Shown: positions 42,334 to 50,372 of the stretch, one piece after another
Layout of the letters: every line of letters starts with the position of its first letter
How positions within the stretch are numbered: position 1 is the first letter of the stretch
Assembly (NCBI GenBank): GCA_963797475.1
Contig: CAWCPR010000001.1
Span: 2,480,001-2,544,000 of the forward strand
Source: CAWCPR01 sp963797475
GTDB lineage: Bacteria > Chloroflexota > Anaerolineae > Anaerolineales > UBA4823
Reading direction: 5' to 3'
DNA: 64,000 nt
The notes under the pieces: model-generated
Databases searched by the model: none
What the model saw: the letters and a program-made list of their open reading frames with translations, nothing else
What the model was told of the DNA's origin: nothing
Made by a program: the position numbers and the translations under genes

Positions 42334-43228
42334 CCCAGCTTCTTCCTCCGAAATGCAAAAGAAACCAGGTCCTTTGAAGTATTCACGCCTGAATATTTAC
42401 AATCTCAAACGCCTGCCAGGCGCAGCCGCCAAGCAGTTAACCATCCTGACCCTGATCGCCCTGATCCTGTTCCCCCTTTACTTTATGTTCAACAGCGCGC
42501 TGAAGGAGCGGGTCGAATTCCTGGCTAACCAGCTCGTCTTGCCGGCTCAACCCACGCTGGATAACTTCATTACGATCCTTCAACATCCGTATTTGTTGTC
42601 CTGGTTTAGAAACAGCCTGGTCCTGACTTTCGGTTCCGTCGGGATTTGTACGCTCGTCTCCATTCTGGCGGCCTATGCCCTGGCTTATATGCAGTTCCCC
42701 GGGCGAGACACGCTCTTCAACCTGATCACCCCCTTGATGGTCATCCCGCCCATCGTGATGGTCATCCCGCTGTTTGTCATTTTTCGCCGGCTGGACCTGG
42801 TGAACAACCTGGCAGGGCCAATCATCATCTATTCGGGCTTGATGCTGCCTTTCACCATTTTCCTGCTGCGTAACTTCTTTATCACCATCCCTAAAGAAAT
42901 ACAGGAAGCCGCGTTGATCGACGGCTGCTCGTCGTTCGATGTGTTAACCCGCATCATCCTGCCGCTGTCGCGTCCTGCCCTGGTCACCTCCATCCTTGTC
43001 AATGCGGTCTGGGTTTGGAACGAGCTGCTGATCGCCCTGGTGTTCTTACAGACCGAAGAGCTGCGCACGCTGATCGTGGGCATTTCGGTCTCCTTGCAAA
43101 AGAGGTTTACGCTGGATGTGCCTGCCTTGATGGCAGGCCTGGCTGTCGCCACCCTTCCAATGATCCTGCTCTATTTCGTCGGCCAACGAGCCCTGGTCCG
43201 CGGCCTGGTGGCCGGTTATGAAAAATGA
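42326..43228 (+). CDS. Sugar ABC transporter permease (MalG/UgpE type)
   Basis: 300 residues overlapping the first permease by eight bases. Six helices with EAA loop IQEAALIDGCSSFDVLTRIILPLSRPAL and the family pattern LVLPAQPTLDNF after the first helix. Forms the channel with the preceding permease. Confidence 0.93.
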   Translation: MVNPASSSEMQKKPGPLKYSRLNIYNLKRLPGAAAKQLTILTLIALILFPLYFMFNSALKERVEFLANQLVLPAQPTLDNFITILQHPYLLSWFRNSLVLTFGSVGICTLVSILAAYALAYMQFPGRDTLFNLITPLMVIPPIVMVIPLFVIFRRLDLVNNLAGPIIIYSGLMLPFTIFLLRNFFITIPKEIQEAALIDGCSSFDVLTRIILPLSRPALVTSILVNAVWVWNELLIALVFLQTEELRTLIVGISVSLQKRFTLDVPALMAGLAVATLPMILLYFVGQRALVRGLVAGYEK

Positions 43229-43264
43229 TCTACAATAGATCGAATCCAATTTCAGGAGTTACGA

Positions 43265-44329
43265 ATGACGAGTGAGCTGATCCCCCAAGAGATCCATGAA
43301 ACCCCCGCTGCAATCCGAGATACCCTGGCAAAAACTCGCCCGGCCGCACGCCAGGCGGCCGAATTGATGCACGCCCGCAAAACTGGCAGAATTTTCATCC
43401 TCGGCAACGGCACTTCGCTGTATTCCAGCATGGCGGCTGCTTACACCGCCCGCGCCCTGGAATCCCCTGGCGACGCCTATGCGCTGGCGGTGCCAGCCGG
43501 CGATTTTCGCTATTTCACACCCAGCCTGAGCGAAAACGATATCGTGGTGGGCGTGTCCGCTTCCGGCGAATTCCGCGACGTGCTGGCGATGTTCCAAGCC
43601 CTGCAGGGCCGCTGCCTGCGGATCGGCATCACCCACGTCCCGGGTTCATCCATAACCAAACTGGCAGACGCGGTCCTGGTATCCGCAGGCGGCCCAAGCC
43701 AGGTGCCCGTCATGACGAAGACCTACGCCAGCACCCTGACTGCGATCCACGTCCTGTTGTTGGAATATTTCGGCGCGCCGCAGTCTTATTGGGATGACCT
43801 GGCGGCGAGCGCGGAGCGCTGCGCCGAAGGTCTGGCGAACGCAGAACCGTTGATCCCGGAGATCGCCGTAGCGCTCTCCGGGTTCGAACAAGGTTTTTAC
43901 TTCGGGGCCGGCAACGCCTACGCGGCCGCCCTGGAAGGCGCCCTGAAGATGAAAGAAATGGCCCTGCTGCATGCCGAAGGCAGCGAGACCTGGGAGATGG
44001 CCTCCGGCCCGGCGACGATGGTTGGCGAAAAGACTTTTTGCGTGGCGCTCTACAGCGGCGACCCAAGCGACGAGGCCACCTCGGAAGGGGCTCAGCACGC
44101 CGCACAGTGGGGCGCAAAGCTTTTGGAGGTCGGGCCGGCCGGAACGGCGGGAGGCTGGCGCTTCCCGTTGAAAGCGCCTGAATACCAGGCTTTCGCCTCG
44201 CTGGCGCTGGTGCCTCCCCTGGCGCTGCTGGCTTACCGGGTGGCGCGCCGGCGCGGCGCTACGCCAGACACGCCCCAATGGCGCGAGCGCTACTATTCGC
44301 AGGGGATGACCCACATCCTGGGGAAGTGA
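43265..44329 (+). CDS. SIS-domain sugar-phosphate isomerase/deaminase (SIS-3)
   Basis: 354 residues, two SIS domains. GRIFILGNGTSLYSSMAAAYTAR, VGVSASGEFRDVLAMFQ and FYFGAGNAYAAALEGALKMKEM are the phosphosugar-binding loops; the last is very close to the second SIS domain of GlmS (LKMKE, HAEGSETWE). Candidate for hexosamine-6-phosphate deaminase/isomerase (AgaS/FrlB-like). GGAG precedes the start; ROK-2 begins three bases after the stop. Confidence 0.88.
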   Translation: MTSELIPQEIHETPAAIRDTLAKTRPAARQAAELMHARKTGRIFILGNGTSLYSSMAAAYTARALESPGDAYALAVPAGDFRYFTPSLSENDIVVGVSASGEFRDVLAMFQALQGRCLRIGITHVPGSSITKLADAVLVSAGGPSQVPVMTKTYASTLTAIHVLLLEYFGAPQSYWDDLAASAERCAEGLANAEPLIPEIAVALSGFEQGFYFGAGNAYAAALEGALKMKEMALLHAEGSETWEMASGPATMVGEKTFCVALYSGDPSDEATSEGAQHAAQWGAKLLEVGPAGTAGGWRFPLKAPEYQAFASLALVPPLALLAYRVARRRGATPDTPQWRERYYSQGMTHILGK

Positions 44330-44332
44330 CCG

Positions 44333-45274
44333 GTGGAGCTGCCTTGCGCAATCGGCGTGGACATCGGCGGTACGTTCACCAAGGTTGCCCTCGTCCGGGC
44401 AGATGGGCGCATCCTGCGCCAGACAAGGCTTCCAACCGTGGCGCGCCAGGACCCGGGGCCTTACCTCAACCGGCTGGTTGAAACGCTTGGCGAGTTCGCC
44501 CTCAGCCGTCCGAAACCCAGCGGGATTGGCCTGGCTTTGCCCGGGTTTCTCTCCGAAGAGCGGCGCTCGATCACTTTCAACCCCAACACACCTGCGCTGG
44601 TCGGCGTCGATTTCGTCGACCTGCTCGAGCCCCTGGGGCTGGAGCTGCAGATCGATCAAGACCTGAACGCGCCGGCCCTGGCCGAGTACCACCTGGGCGC
44701 CGGGCGCGGCTCGCGGCGGTTTCTCAGCGCTTCAATCGGCACCGGCCTGGGCGCAGCGGTCATCATCGATGGGGCGCTGCTGCGTTTCTCCAGCCATACG
44801 GTCGGGGACAGCGGCCACGTCATCCTGGACCCCAATGGGCCCAGGTGCCAGGTTGGCTGCCGCGGCTGCGCCGAGGCGCTGGTCTCGACCCAGGGGGTCG
44901 AACGGGCCGCGTTAATGGCGATAGACGACCCGCGCGCCGGCCGTCTGCAAGCCGCCTATAGCGGCGGGCGCGTCCCGGCCCAGGCAGTCATCAGCGCCTG
45001 CCAGGAAAGGGACCCGTTGGCGGTCGAGATTATGAGCGCTATCGGGAGCTGGCTGGGCCAGTGGCTGGCTTCTCTGGCGCCTATTTTCCTGCCCGAGAAA
45101 GTCGTGTTATGCGGGGGTGTGGCTGAAGCCGGCGCGCCTTTATTAGCCGCCTGCCGGGCGCGCTTTATTGAGCTGGCTGGCCCGGAATATACCCACTGCG
45201 AAATCTCGCTTAGCCTGTTCATGGGCCTGGCAGGTGTGATCGGGGCTGCAACCCCATTCTTATTGGAGCGCTAA
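44333..45274 (+). CDS. ROK-family sugar kinase (ROK-2)
   Basis: 313 residues from GTG at 44333. IGVDIGGTFTKVALV, LGLELQIDQDLNAPALAEYHLGAG and SIGTGLGAAVIIDGA mark the kinase fold. Zinc motif RCQVGCRGCAE is the same unusual arrangement (Cx3CxxC) as in ROK-1. Likely phosphorylates the imported sugar at O6. Confidence 0.9.
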   Translation: MELPCAIGVDIGGTFTKVALVRADGRILRQTRLPTVARQDPGPYLNRLVETLGEFALSRPKPSGIGLALPGFLSEERRSITFNPNTPALVGVDFVDLLEPLGLELQIDQDLNAPALAEYHLGAGRGSRRFLSASIGTGLGAAVIIDGALLRFSSHTVGDSGHVILDPNGPRCQVGCRGCAEALVSTQGVERAALMAIDDPRAGRLQAAYSGGRVPAQAVISACQERDPLAVEIMSAIGSWLGQWLASLAPIFLPEKVVLCGGVAEAGAPLLAACRARFIELAGPEYTHCEISLSLFMGLAGVIGAATPFLLER

Positions 45275-45279
45275 AACCT

Positions 45280-46104
45280 ATGGACTCACGCACGGGAAAG
45301 AAAATCCGCCTTGGGCGCCTTTTCGACCCAATCAGTGCCAGGACTCTCATCGTGGCCTACTCCCACGGGTCCTTTATGGGGCCAATGGAAGGCATGACCT
45401 CCCTGGAAGAAATGAAGCGCACTGCTTCAGAGCTACGTCTGGCGGATGGCCTGATGGTTTCACCCGGAATGGTGACCGCCTTGGAAGACGCCTTCACCGG
45501 CCGGGACGCGCCTGCATTGATCGTGCAGATCGACTGGCAGAGCTTCAGCCGCACGGTCCTGCCGTACGATGAGGGATCGGCCGCCAGCATGGCGACGGTG
45601 GAACAGGTGGCGGCAGCCGGCGGGGTTGGCGTGATGAGCTATCTTTACCTGGGCTTCCACGACCCGCAACGCGAGAAGAAGGAGATCACTCGCAACGCAG
45701 CCCTCGTGCAGGCCTGCGAGCGGCACGGCTTGCTGCTCATGATCGAACCACGCAGCGCCCGCGAAAAAGCCCAACCGGACGACAAATCCGATTCGGCAGT
45801 GATGCGCTTTTACGCCCGTATCAGCGCCGAGATCGGCGCCGACCTGGTGAAAGTGATCGATCCTGGGGATGACGAAAGCCTGGCGGAAATCGTGCGCACC
45901 TGCCCGGCGCCCGTGCTGCTGGCGGGTGGATCACGCAAAGCGGATTTCAACCAGGCCCTGGAACGCGCTCGGGCAGCCGTGAAAGCGGGCTGCGCCGGCC
46001 TGGTTTTTGGGCGCAATCTCTTCCAGCACCCCGATCCGTCCGGCGCCTTGAACGCCCTGAGGGAAGTCATTCACTCCCAGCCGCCCGGCGCTATAAAGGG
46101 GTAA
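45280..46104 (+). CDS. Class I aldolase of the DhnA/FbaB-DeoC superfamily
   Basis: 274 residues, TIM-barrel aldolase. AYSHGSFMGPMEGM, the putative Schiff-base lysine in GADLVKVIDPGDDESL, PVLLAGGSRKADF and GLVFGRNLFQHPDP match DhnA-type aldolases such as archaeal FbaB, ADH synthase or LsrF. It would cleave a ketose (bis)phosphate. Last gene of the transporter operon; its 3' end overlaps that of the convergent PfkB gene by 14 bases. Confidence 0.85.
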   Translation: MDSRTGKKIRLGRLFDPISARTLIVAYSHGSFMGPMEGMTSLEEMKRTASELRLADGLMVSPGMVTALEDAFTGRDAPALIVQIDWQSFSRTVLPYDEGSAASMATVEQVAAAGGVGVMSYLYLGFHDPQREKKEITRNAALVQACERHGLLLMIEPRSAREKAQPDDKSDSAVMRFYARISAEIGADLVKVIDPGDDESLAEIVRTCPAPVLLAGGSRKADFNQALERARAAVKAGCAGLVFGRNLFQHPDPSGALNALREVIHSQPPGAIKG

Positions 46105-47008
46105 TTTTTTCCAGCAGCGCCTCGACCTGGGCTAGCTCAAAAACACCCGGACCCAGCGCCAGGGCGTTGGCTGAGCCAGCCGCTGCCGCCAGGCGGGCGG
46201 CTTCTTGCAAAGGCAGTCCCCGAACCAGGCCGGATGCCAGCCCGGCAAAGAACAAATCCCCACTGCCAACCTCAAACCCGGCCTCAATTTTCGGCGCAGC
46301 CCAACCAAAGGCTGCGCCGTTCGCGTCCACGCCAACCGCTCCCAGCGCTCCCAGGGTAATCACGGCGGCTTGAGCGCCCAAAGCCCGGATCGCGTCTGCC
46401 GCCCGCAGCCCTTCGCCCGGGTTGTGGATCGTATCGTGCAGCAGCTCGCCCGCTTCCAGGTGGTTGATCTTGACCAATGCGGGCCGGGCGCTCAATGCCT
46501 CCTGGAACTGCACGCCGTAAGTGTCTAAAAGGACCGGTATCCCGGCCTGTTGGACGACCGCCGCCAGCGCGCAGGAAGGTACGCCTAACGGGAAGCTTCC
46601 GCTTACCGCCAACAGTTGCGCTTCCGCTAAACCGCGGGCAAGGTTTTGCTGCACCTGCTCCCATTCCTGCTCCTGGAGGCGGGGGCCGGGTTCGTACAGC
46701 TCGGTGATGGCGTTGTTGTGCGGGTCGAGGATCACCAGGCCGGTGCGCGTCTCCGCCGAGATCCAAACCGGGATGCAGCCCAGCCCCTCCTCCTCGGCCT
46801 GTTGGTTGAGCAGGCGCCCAATGTGGCCCCCCAGCGGGCCCACCAGCCGGCCCGTCTCCCCCAAAGTGCGCAGGGCGCGCAAGAAATGAAAACCTTTGCC
46901 GCCGGCATACCAGCGTGTTTCGGCGGCATGAAAAGTCCCCCCGGGGCTAAAACCCGGGACGATAGCGATCCGATCCAGAGACGGGTTAGGCGTCAGATTG
47001 AGGATCAA
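46091..47008 (-). CDS. PfkB-family hexose-phosphate kinase (1-phosphofructokinase/tagatose-6-phosphate kinase type)
   Basis: 305 residues. MILNLTPNPSLDRIAIV is the start typical of FruK/LacC-type enzymes; AGGKGFHFLRALRTLG and the catalytic motif FEVGSGDLFFAGLASG keep the Asp base. Context with LacD and KbaZ suggests phosphorylation of tagatose 6-phosphate (or fructose 1-/6-phosphate). Its start overlaps the lacD stop by 23 bases. Confidence 0.88.
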   Translation of the reverse strand: MILNLTPNPSLDRIAIVPGFSPGGTFHAAETRWYAGGKGFHFLRALRTLGETGRLVGPLGGHIGRLLNQQAEEEGLGCIPVWISAETRTGLVILDPHNNAITELYEPGPRLQEQEWEQVQQNLARGLAEAQLLAVSGSFPLGVPSCALAAVVQQAGIPVLLDTYGVQFQEALSARPALVKINHLEAGELLHDTIHNPGEGLRAADAIRALGAQAAVITLGALGAVGVDANGAAFGWAAPKIEAGFEVGSGDLFFAGLASGLVRGLPLQEAARLAAAAGSANALALGPGVFELAQVEALLEKITPL

Positions 47009-47972
47009 GGTACTGCGCGTACCAGCCTTCTGGGACGGCGGCAGGCGGGTAGCCTTCTATCCAGGGGCGGCCCAGCGCGTCGCACAGGTCGCGCAGGCGC
47101 ACCATCCGCTCGGCGGCCGTGGTTCGCAGGAAATCCAGGCGCGCCTGGCCGTCCAAATCGGTCGCCTCTTTCCAGACGGCGCGCCCGGCAAGGACGCCGC
47201 TGCAGCCCGCCAGGCAGGCGACCTTCACCTGCTGCAGATAGGCATCAAATTCAACCCCTGCAGAAAGCAGCGTCCAGGGGACCGTGGAAGCTTCGTTCAG
47301 GTCGGAACAGGCCTGCGCCCAGACCATCTGGTCCGGCTCTTCGCGAATTTCGACCGGGAACTCGGCTTTAAGGATATCCATGCCCATCGGGGTCAGGCGG
47401 CGGGCTGTTTCGATGACGATCTGGCGCCGTTCGGCGGAGGGCACTTTTTTCCTGGCAGGGTCCAGGGAATAGTGCAGCGGCTCTACGAAAAGCGGGAGAT
47501 CGTAGCGCACGCAGCCTTCCGCCACTTCGGATAAAAGCTCCTCCTGGTGACGGGCCTGGTCCGAGTCGGGGTGGTAGTACAAAAGCAGCTTAACGCCGCT
47601 GGCGCCAAGGCGGCTGATCTTTCCGACGCTCCAGCCGAGCAGGACCTGGCTGACGCGCCCGGTCGGATCGCCGGTATAGCCCGTCGCCTCCACCGCCGCC
47701 AGCAAGCCAACCCCGCCGGGCAGGGCATCCCCGGCGATAGCTGGCGCCACGCCGTATTCGGGGTCCAACAGGACCGCGCTGGAATAGGGCGTCAGGGCGG
47801 AAACGACCTGCTGCTTAAATTCGACCATACGCTCGTATGTGACCGAATTGGGGTTGGCGGGATTGAGCGAATGACGCAGATTCCCGCGGTGGTCGAGCGC
47901 CAATACGGCAAAAGTGCCCCGCGCTGTGGCACTCTGCGCCAATCCACGGCGTTTACCTATACTTAAACTCAT
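46986..47972 (-). CDS. lacD: Tagatose 1,6-bisphosphate aldolase, class I (LacD-like)
   Basis: 328 residues, the LacD size. AVLALDHRGNLRHSLN, LLDPEYGVAPAI, GVKLLLYYHPDSD and the Schiff-base lysine in DILKAEFPVEIRE identify the family, which cleaves tagatose (or fructose) 1,6-bisphosphate to glyceraldehyde 3-phosphate and dihydroxyacetone phosphate. Coupled to kbaZ-like gene upstream (ATGA overlap). Confidence 0.9.
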   Translation of the reverse strand: MSLSIGKRRGLAQSATARGTFAVLALDHRGNLRHSLNPANPNSVTYERMVEFKQQVVSALTPYSSAVLLDPEYGVAPAIAGDALPGGVGLLAAVEATGYTGDPTGRVSQVLLGWSVGKISRLGASGVKLLLYYHPDSDQARHQEELLSEVAEGCVRYDLPLFVEPLHYSLDPARKKVPSAERRQIVIETARRLTPMGMDILKAEFPVEIREEPDQMVWAQACSDLNEASTVPWTLLSAGVEFDAYLQQVKVACLAGCSGVLAGRAVWKEATDLDGQARLDFLRTTAAERMVRLRDLCDALGRPWIEGYPPAAVPEGWYAQYLDPQSDA

Positions 47973-49207
47973 ATGTGCTCCTCAAATAAGGTCAGGGAAT
48001 CAAACAGGTTGAAACGAATTGCGTACCGATCGATCGCACGCTCAATGCGATCCAGGACGCAGGCATGTGGGTCAGGCATCACAATGGAAAGGTTTTCGTA
48101 AAGCTTTCGGCGAGCGTCCAAGACGCCGGGCTGGGTCCAGATGTAACGCGCCCCGGTTTGCGCCAGCCAGGCCCGTCTTTCGGGCGATAATGCCGTGAAC
48201 TCCAATCCCTTTTCGTCCGGTTGGAGCCATTTCTTCCAACGCCCTGAGTTTACCACAGCCTGCTCGAGGACGGCCATAAAATTCGAGGCGGATATCCCCG
48301 ACCGCCGGCGGCACAGGGCCTGTTCTTTTTCCGCCAGGTCTTGCAAGGCCAGGAATTCTTCCGCAGTGAACTCGGGGCCGACGTTCGCCCCGCCCATGCC
48401 GCTAAGCGGGTAGGCGCCCGGGTTTTCCACCCAATCGGTGTAGTGCCCTTTGACCAGCGAGCCTAAAGGCGCGACCACCTGGTAAAGCCGGCGAGCCGCC
48501 TGGGGGTCGAAATAAGTGGTGTGCAGGTCCGTCCCGACCTGGGCCACAACGAAACAGGGCCAGGCGTACATGAGCCCGTGCCGGTCTAAAGCCTGCTTCA
48601 GTCCGGCGATAAACACTTCGAACTGGCCGAAATCCACCATTCCGCCGTGGACTTCCTCGGTGCCTACTTCGTAGGCCACCGCAGAGAGGCCCAGGCGCAG
48701 GCGCTCCGCCTCGGCGTGGGAGACCAACTCAACCGTGCGTTCGATGACCGTGTCGATACGCAGCGGCTCTCCAGCCGGCAGGCTGCGATCCACCGTCGGG
48801 TCGATGTGCAGAAGCTGGTAGCCGGCCTGCAGGCAGGCGCTCAGGCTGCGCTTGACCAACTCCATGGTCTCCTGCAACGACAGGCCTTCCAGGGTATGGC
48901 GGTCCTTGAGCCAGGGGCCGCCATGATCCAGGCAGGGATATAACGGGCCATCCCAGTTGTACTTGCGCGCATACGCCCGCATTTGGGAGACGAATTCTTC
49001 TTGGGTCCAACCGGTGTAGCCGCCATCCGTGTCTACCTGGTTCAAGGTGGCGGCGAACAGCATGGGCATCCGGTTTTCGGCTGCGGATTTCACCGCGGCC
49101 TCCAGAACGGCGGCGGAGTTCGGACAGACGGCCAGCAAGGTGACCTGTTCGCGACCGCTCTGGCGTAAATCGATGATGGTGCGGATCAGCTCATTGATCG
49201 TTTTCAT
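47969..49207 (-). CDS. GatZ/KbaZ-family protein (class II tagatose-bisphosphate aldolase non-catalytic subunit-like)
   Basis: 412 residues. YPCLDHGGPWLKDRHTL, LLHIDPTVDRSLPAGEPL, YEVGTEEVHGGM and GPEFTAEEFLALQDLA are GatZ/KbaZ family segments. In enterobacteria GatZ/KbaZ stabilises the catalytic GatY/KbaY aldolase; no GatY/KbaY gene is here, the neighbours being a class I LacD aldolase. So it may act alone, for example as a sugar-phosphate epimerase, as its own metal-site-like His/Asp/Glu residues suggest. Confidence 0.85.
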   Translation of the reverse strand: MKTINELIRTIIDLRQSGREQVTLLAVCPNSAAVLEAAVKSAAENRMPMLFAATLNQVDTDGGYTGWTQEEFVSQMRAYARKYNWDGPLYPCLDHGGPWLKDRHTLEGLSLQETMELVKRSLSACLQAGYQLLHIDPTVDRSLPAGEPLRIDTVIERTVELVSHAEAERLRLGLSAVAYEVGTEEVHGGMVDFGQFEVFIAGLKQALDRHGLMYAWPCFVVAQVGTDLHTTYFDPQAARRLYQVVAPLGSLVKGHYTDWVENPGAYPLSGMGGANVGPEFTAEEFLALQDLAEKEQALCRRRSGISASNFMAVLEQAVVNSGRWKKWLQPDEKGLEFTALSPERRAWLAQTGARYIWTQPGVLDARRKLYENLSIVMPDPHACVLDRIERAIDRYAIRFNLFDSLTLFEEHI

Positions 49208-49226
49208 TTTCTATTTTAATGAATGT

Positions 49227-50237
49227 CTACTCATCATTTTGCGTGGTGCGCCAAAAGCGCCCAACACTGTTTCTTCTTTCTGTGAGATAAGCGGCAGCCT
49301 CGGCGAAAGTCGCCTGGGCCTGGACGCCTCCCGCCTGCCGCAAAGATAACGCTCCGCAAACGACACCCAGCCGCAGCGACTTATGCAAGTCCCAGCCGGC
49401 CAAGAAGCCGTAGATAAATCCGGCGTCGAAGGAGTTGCCGGCCCCGACGGTATCCACCACCTCAACCGGGAGAGCCGGCTCCAGTACGGCGCGGCCCCCC
49501 TGGCGCGCCAGGGCACCCTGCGCCCCCTGCTTGACCGCCACGATCCCCACCAATTGCGCCAGGGATTGCAGCGCCAGGTGAACGTCTTCGATCTTCGCAA
49601 TGAGGCGGCACTCTACCTCGTTTGGCAGGAAAATGTCCACCCTCTGCAGGGCCTGCTGCAATCCACCATCCCATTTCTCCTGCGGGTCGTAGTTGGTATC
49701 CAGCGAGATCGTCATGCCGGCCTGGTGAGCCAGGTCAAAGAGCGCCGGAACGTCCGGGCGCAGTGCATCCAGCAGGAAGTAACTGCCCAGGTGCAGGTGG
49801 CGGCCTTGGGCTAAAAGCTCGTGGTTGACGTCCGAAAAGCGCAGCTCCGGGATCGAGCCAGGGTAGGTCAATATAGCCCGGTCGCCGCCGCGTGACAGGA
49901 TCACGGATAAACCGGTGCGAATACGCGGGTCGACCACCACGCCGCTGGTATCCACGCCGCGCTGCGCCAGCGAGCGCAGCATAAAGCGCCCGAACTCGTC
50001 CTCGCCCACTTTCCCGATGAAGGCCACCCGCAGGCCCAGGCGGGCCGCGCCGCAGGAAAAAATCGCTGCAGAGCTGCCGATCGTCAGGGTGGCATCCTCC
50101 ACCAATTTTTCAGCCTGCCCAAAGGCAGGCGCCACATCACCGCGCAAGATCAAATCGGCGTTCAAATCGCCGACAACGACCAGATCGAATCGTTTTCCAG
50201 CCTGGCTCTCGCCCTGGGATGCAAGCTCTGGTTTCAT
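49227..50237 (-). CDS. PfkB/ribokinase-family carbohydrate kinase with Asn at the catalytic-base position
   Basis: 336 residues. FDLVVVGDLNADLIL, GSSAAIFSCGAARLG and the C-terminal signature VDTVGAGNSFDAGFIYG place it in the family, but the catalytic Asp of GAGD is Asn (codon AAC). It may be inactive or altered. The last ten or so residues (SVGRFWRTT) are coded by a small palindromic element (49241-49267). First gene of the unit PfkB - KbaZ - LacD - PfkB. Confidence 0.85.
   Translation of the reverse strand: MKPELASQGESQAGKRFDLVVVGDLNADLILRGDVAPAFGQAEKLVEDATLTIGSSAAIFSCGAARLGLRVAFIGKVGEDEFGRFMLRSLAQRGVDTSGVVVDPRIRTGLSVILSRGGDRAILTYPGSIPELRFSDVNHELLAQGRHLHLGSYFLLDALRPDVPALFDLAHQAGMTISLDTNYDPQEKWDGGLQQALQRVDIFLPNEVECRLIAKIEDVHLALQSLAQLVGIVAVKQGAQGALARQGGRAVLEPALPVEVVDTVGAGNSFDAGFIYGFLAGWDLHKSLRLGVVCGALSLRQAGGVQAQATFAEAAAYLTERRNSVGRFWRTTQNDE
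49241..49267 (-). repeat. Dispersed palindromic element, copy D (without core hairpin)
   Basis: GCGTGGTGCGCC-AAAA-GCGCCCAACAC corresponds to the outer arms of copy B joined directly, lacking the 24-base core. It lies inside the 3' end of the PfkB gene. Confidence 0.6.
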
Positions 50238-50372
50238 AAAATTCCCGGCGAACAGAGTTTACCACAGCAGCAGATGCGCCAGCCAAAGAAATCACAAGCG
50301 TCGATATGATTCCGAACCAGCTGAAAGCAACAAATCTGATTTTTCCCTGACGAGTCGTTCTCAGCCTGTCTG

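Noticed and set aside
43646..44692. 348-codon minus-strand frame across SIS-3 and ROK-2
   Set aside because: Shadow frame spanning two well-supported plus-strand genes.
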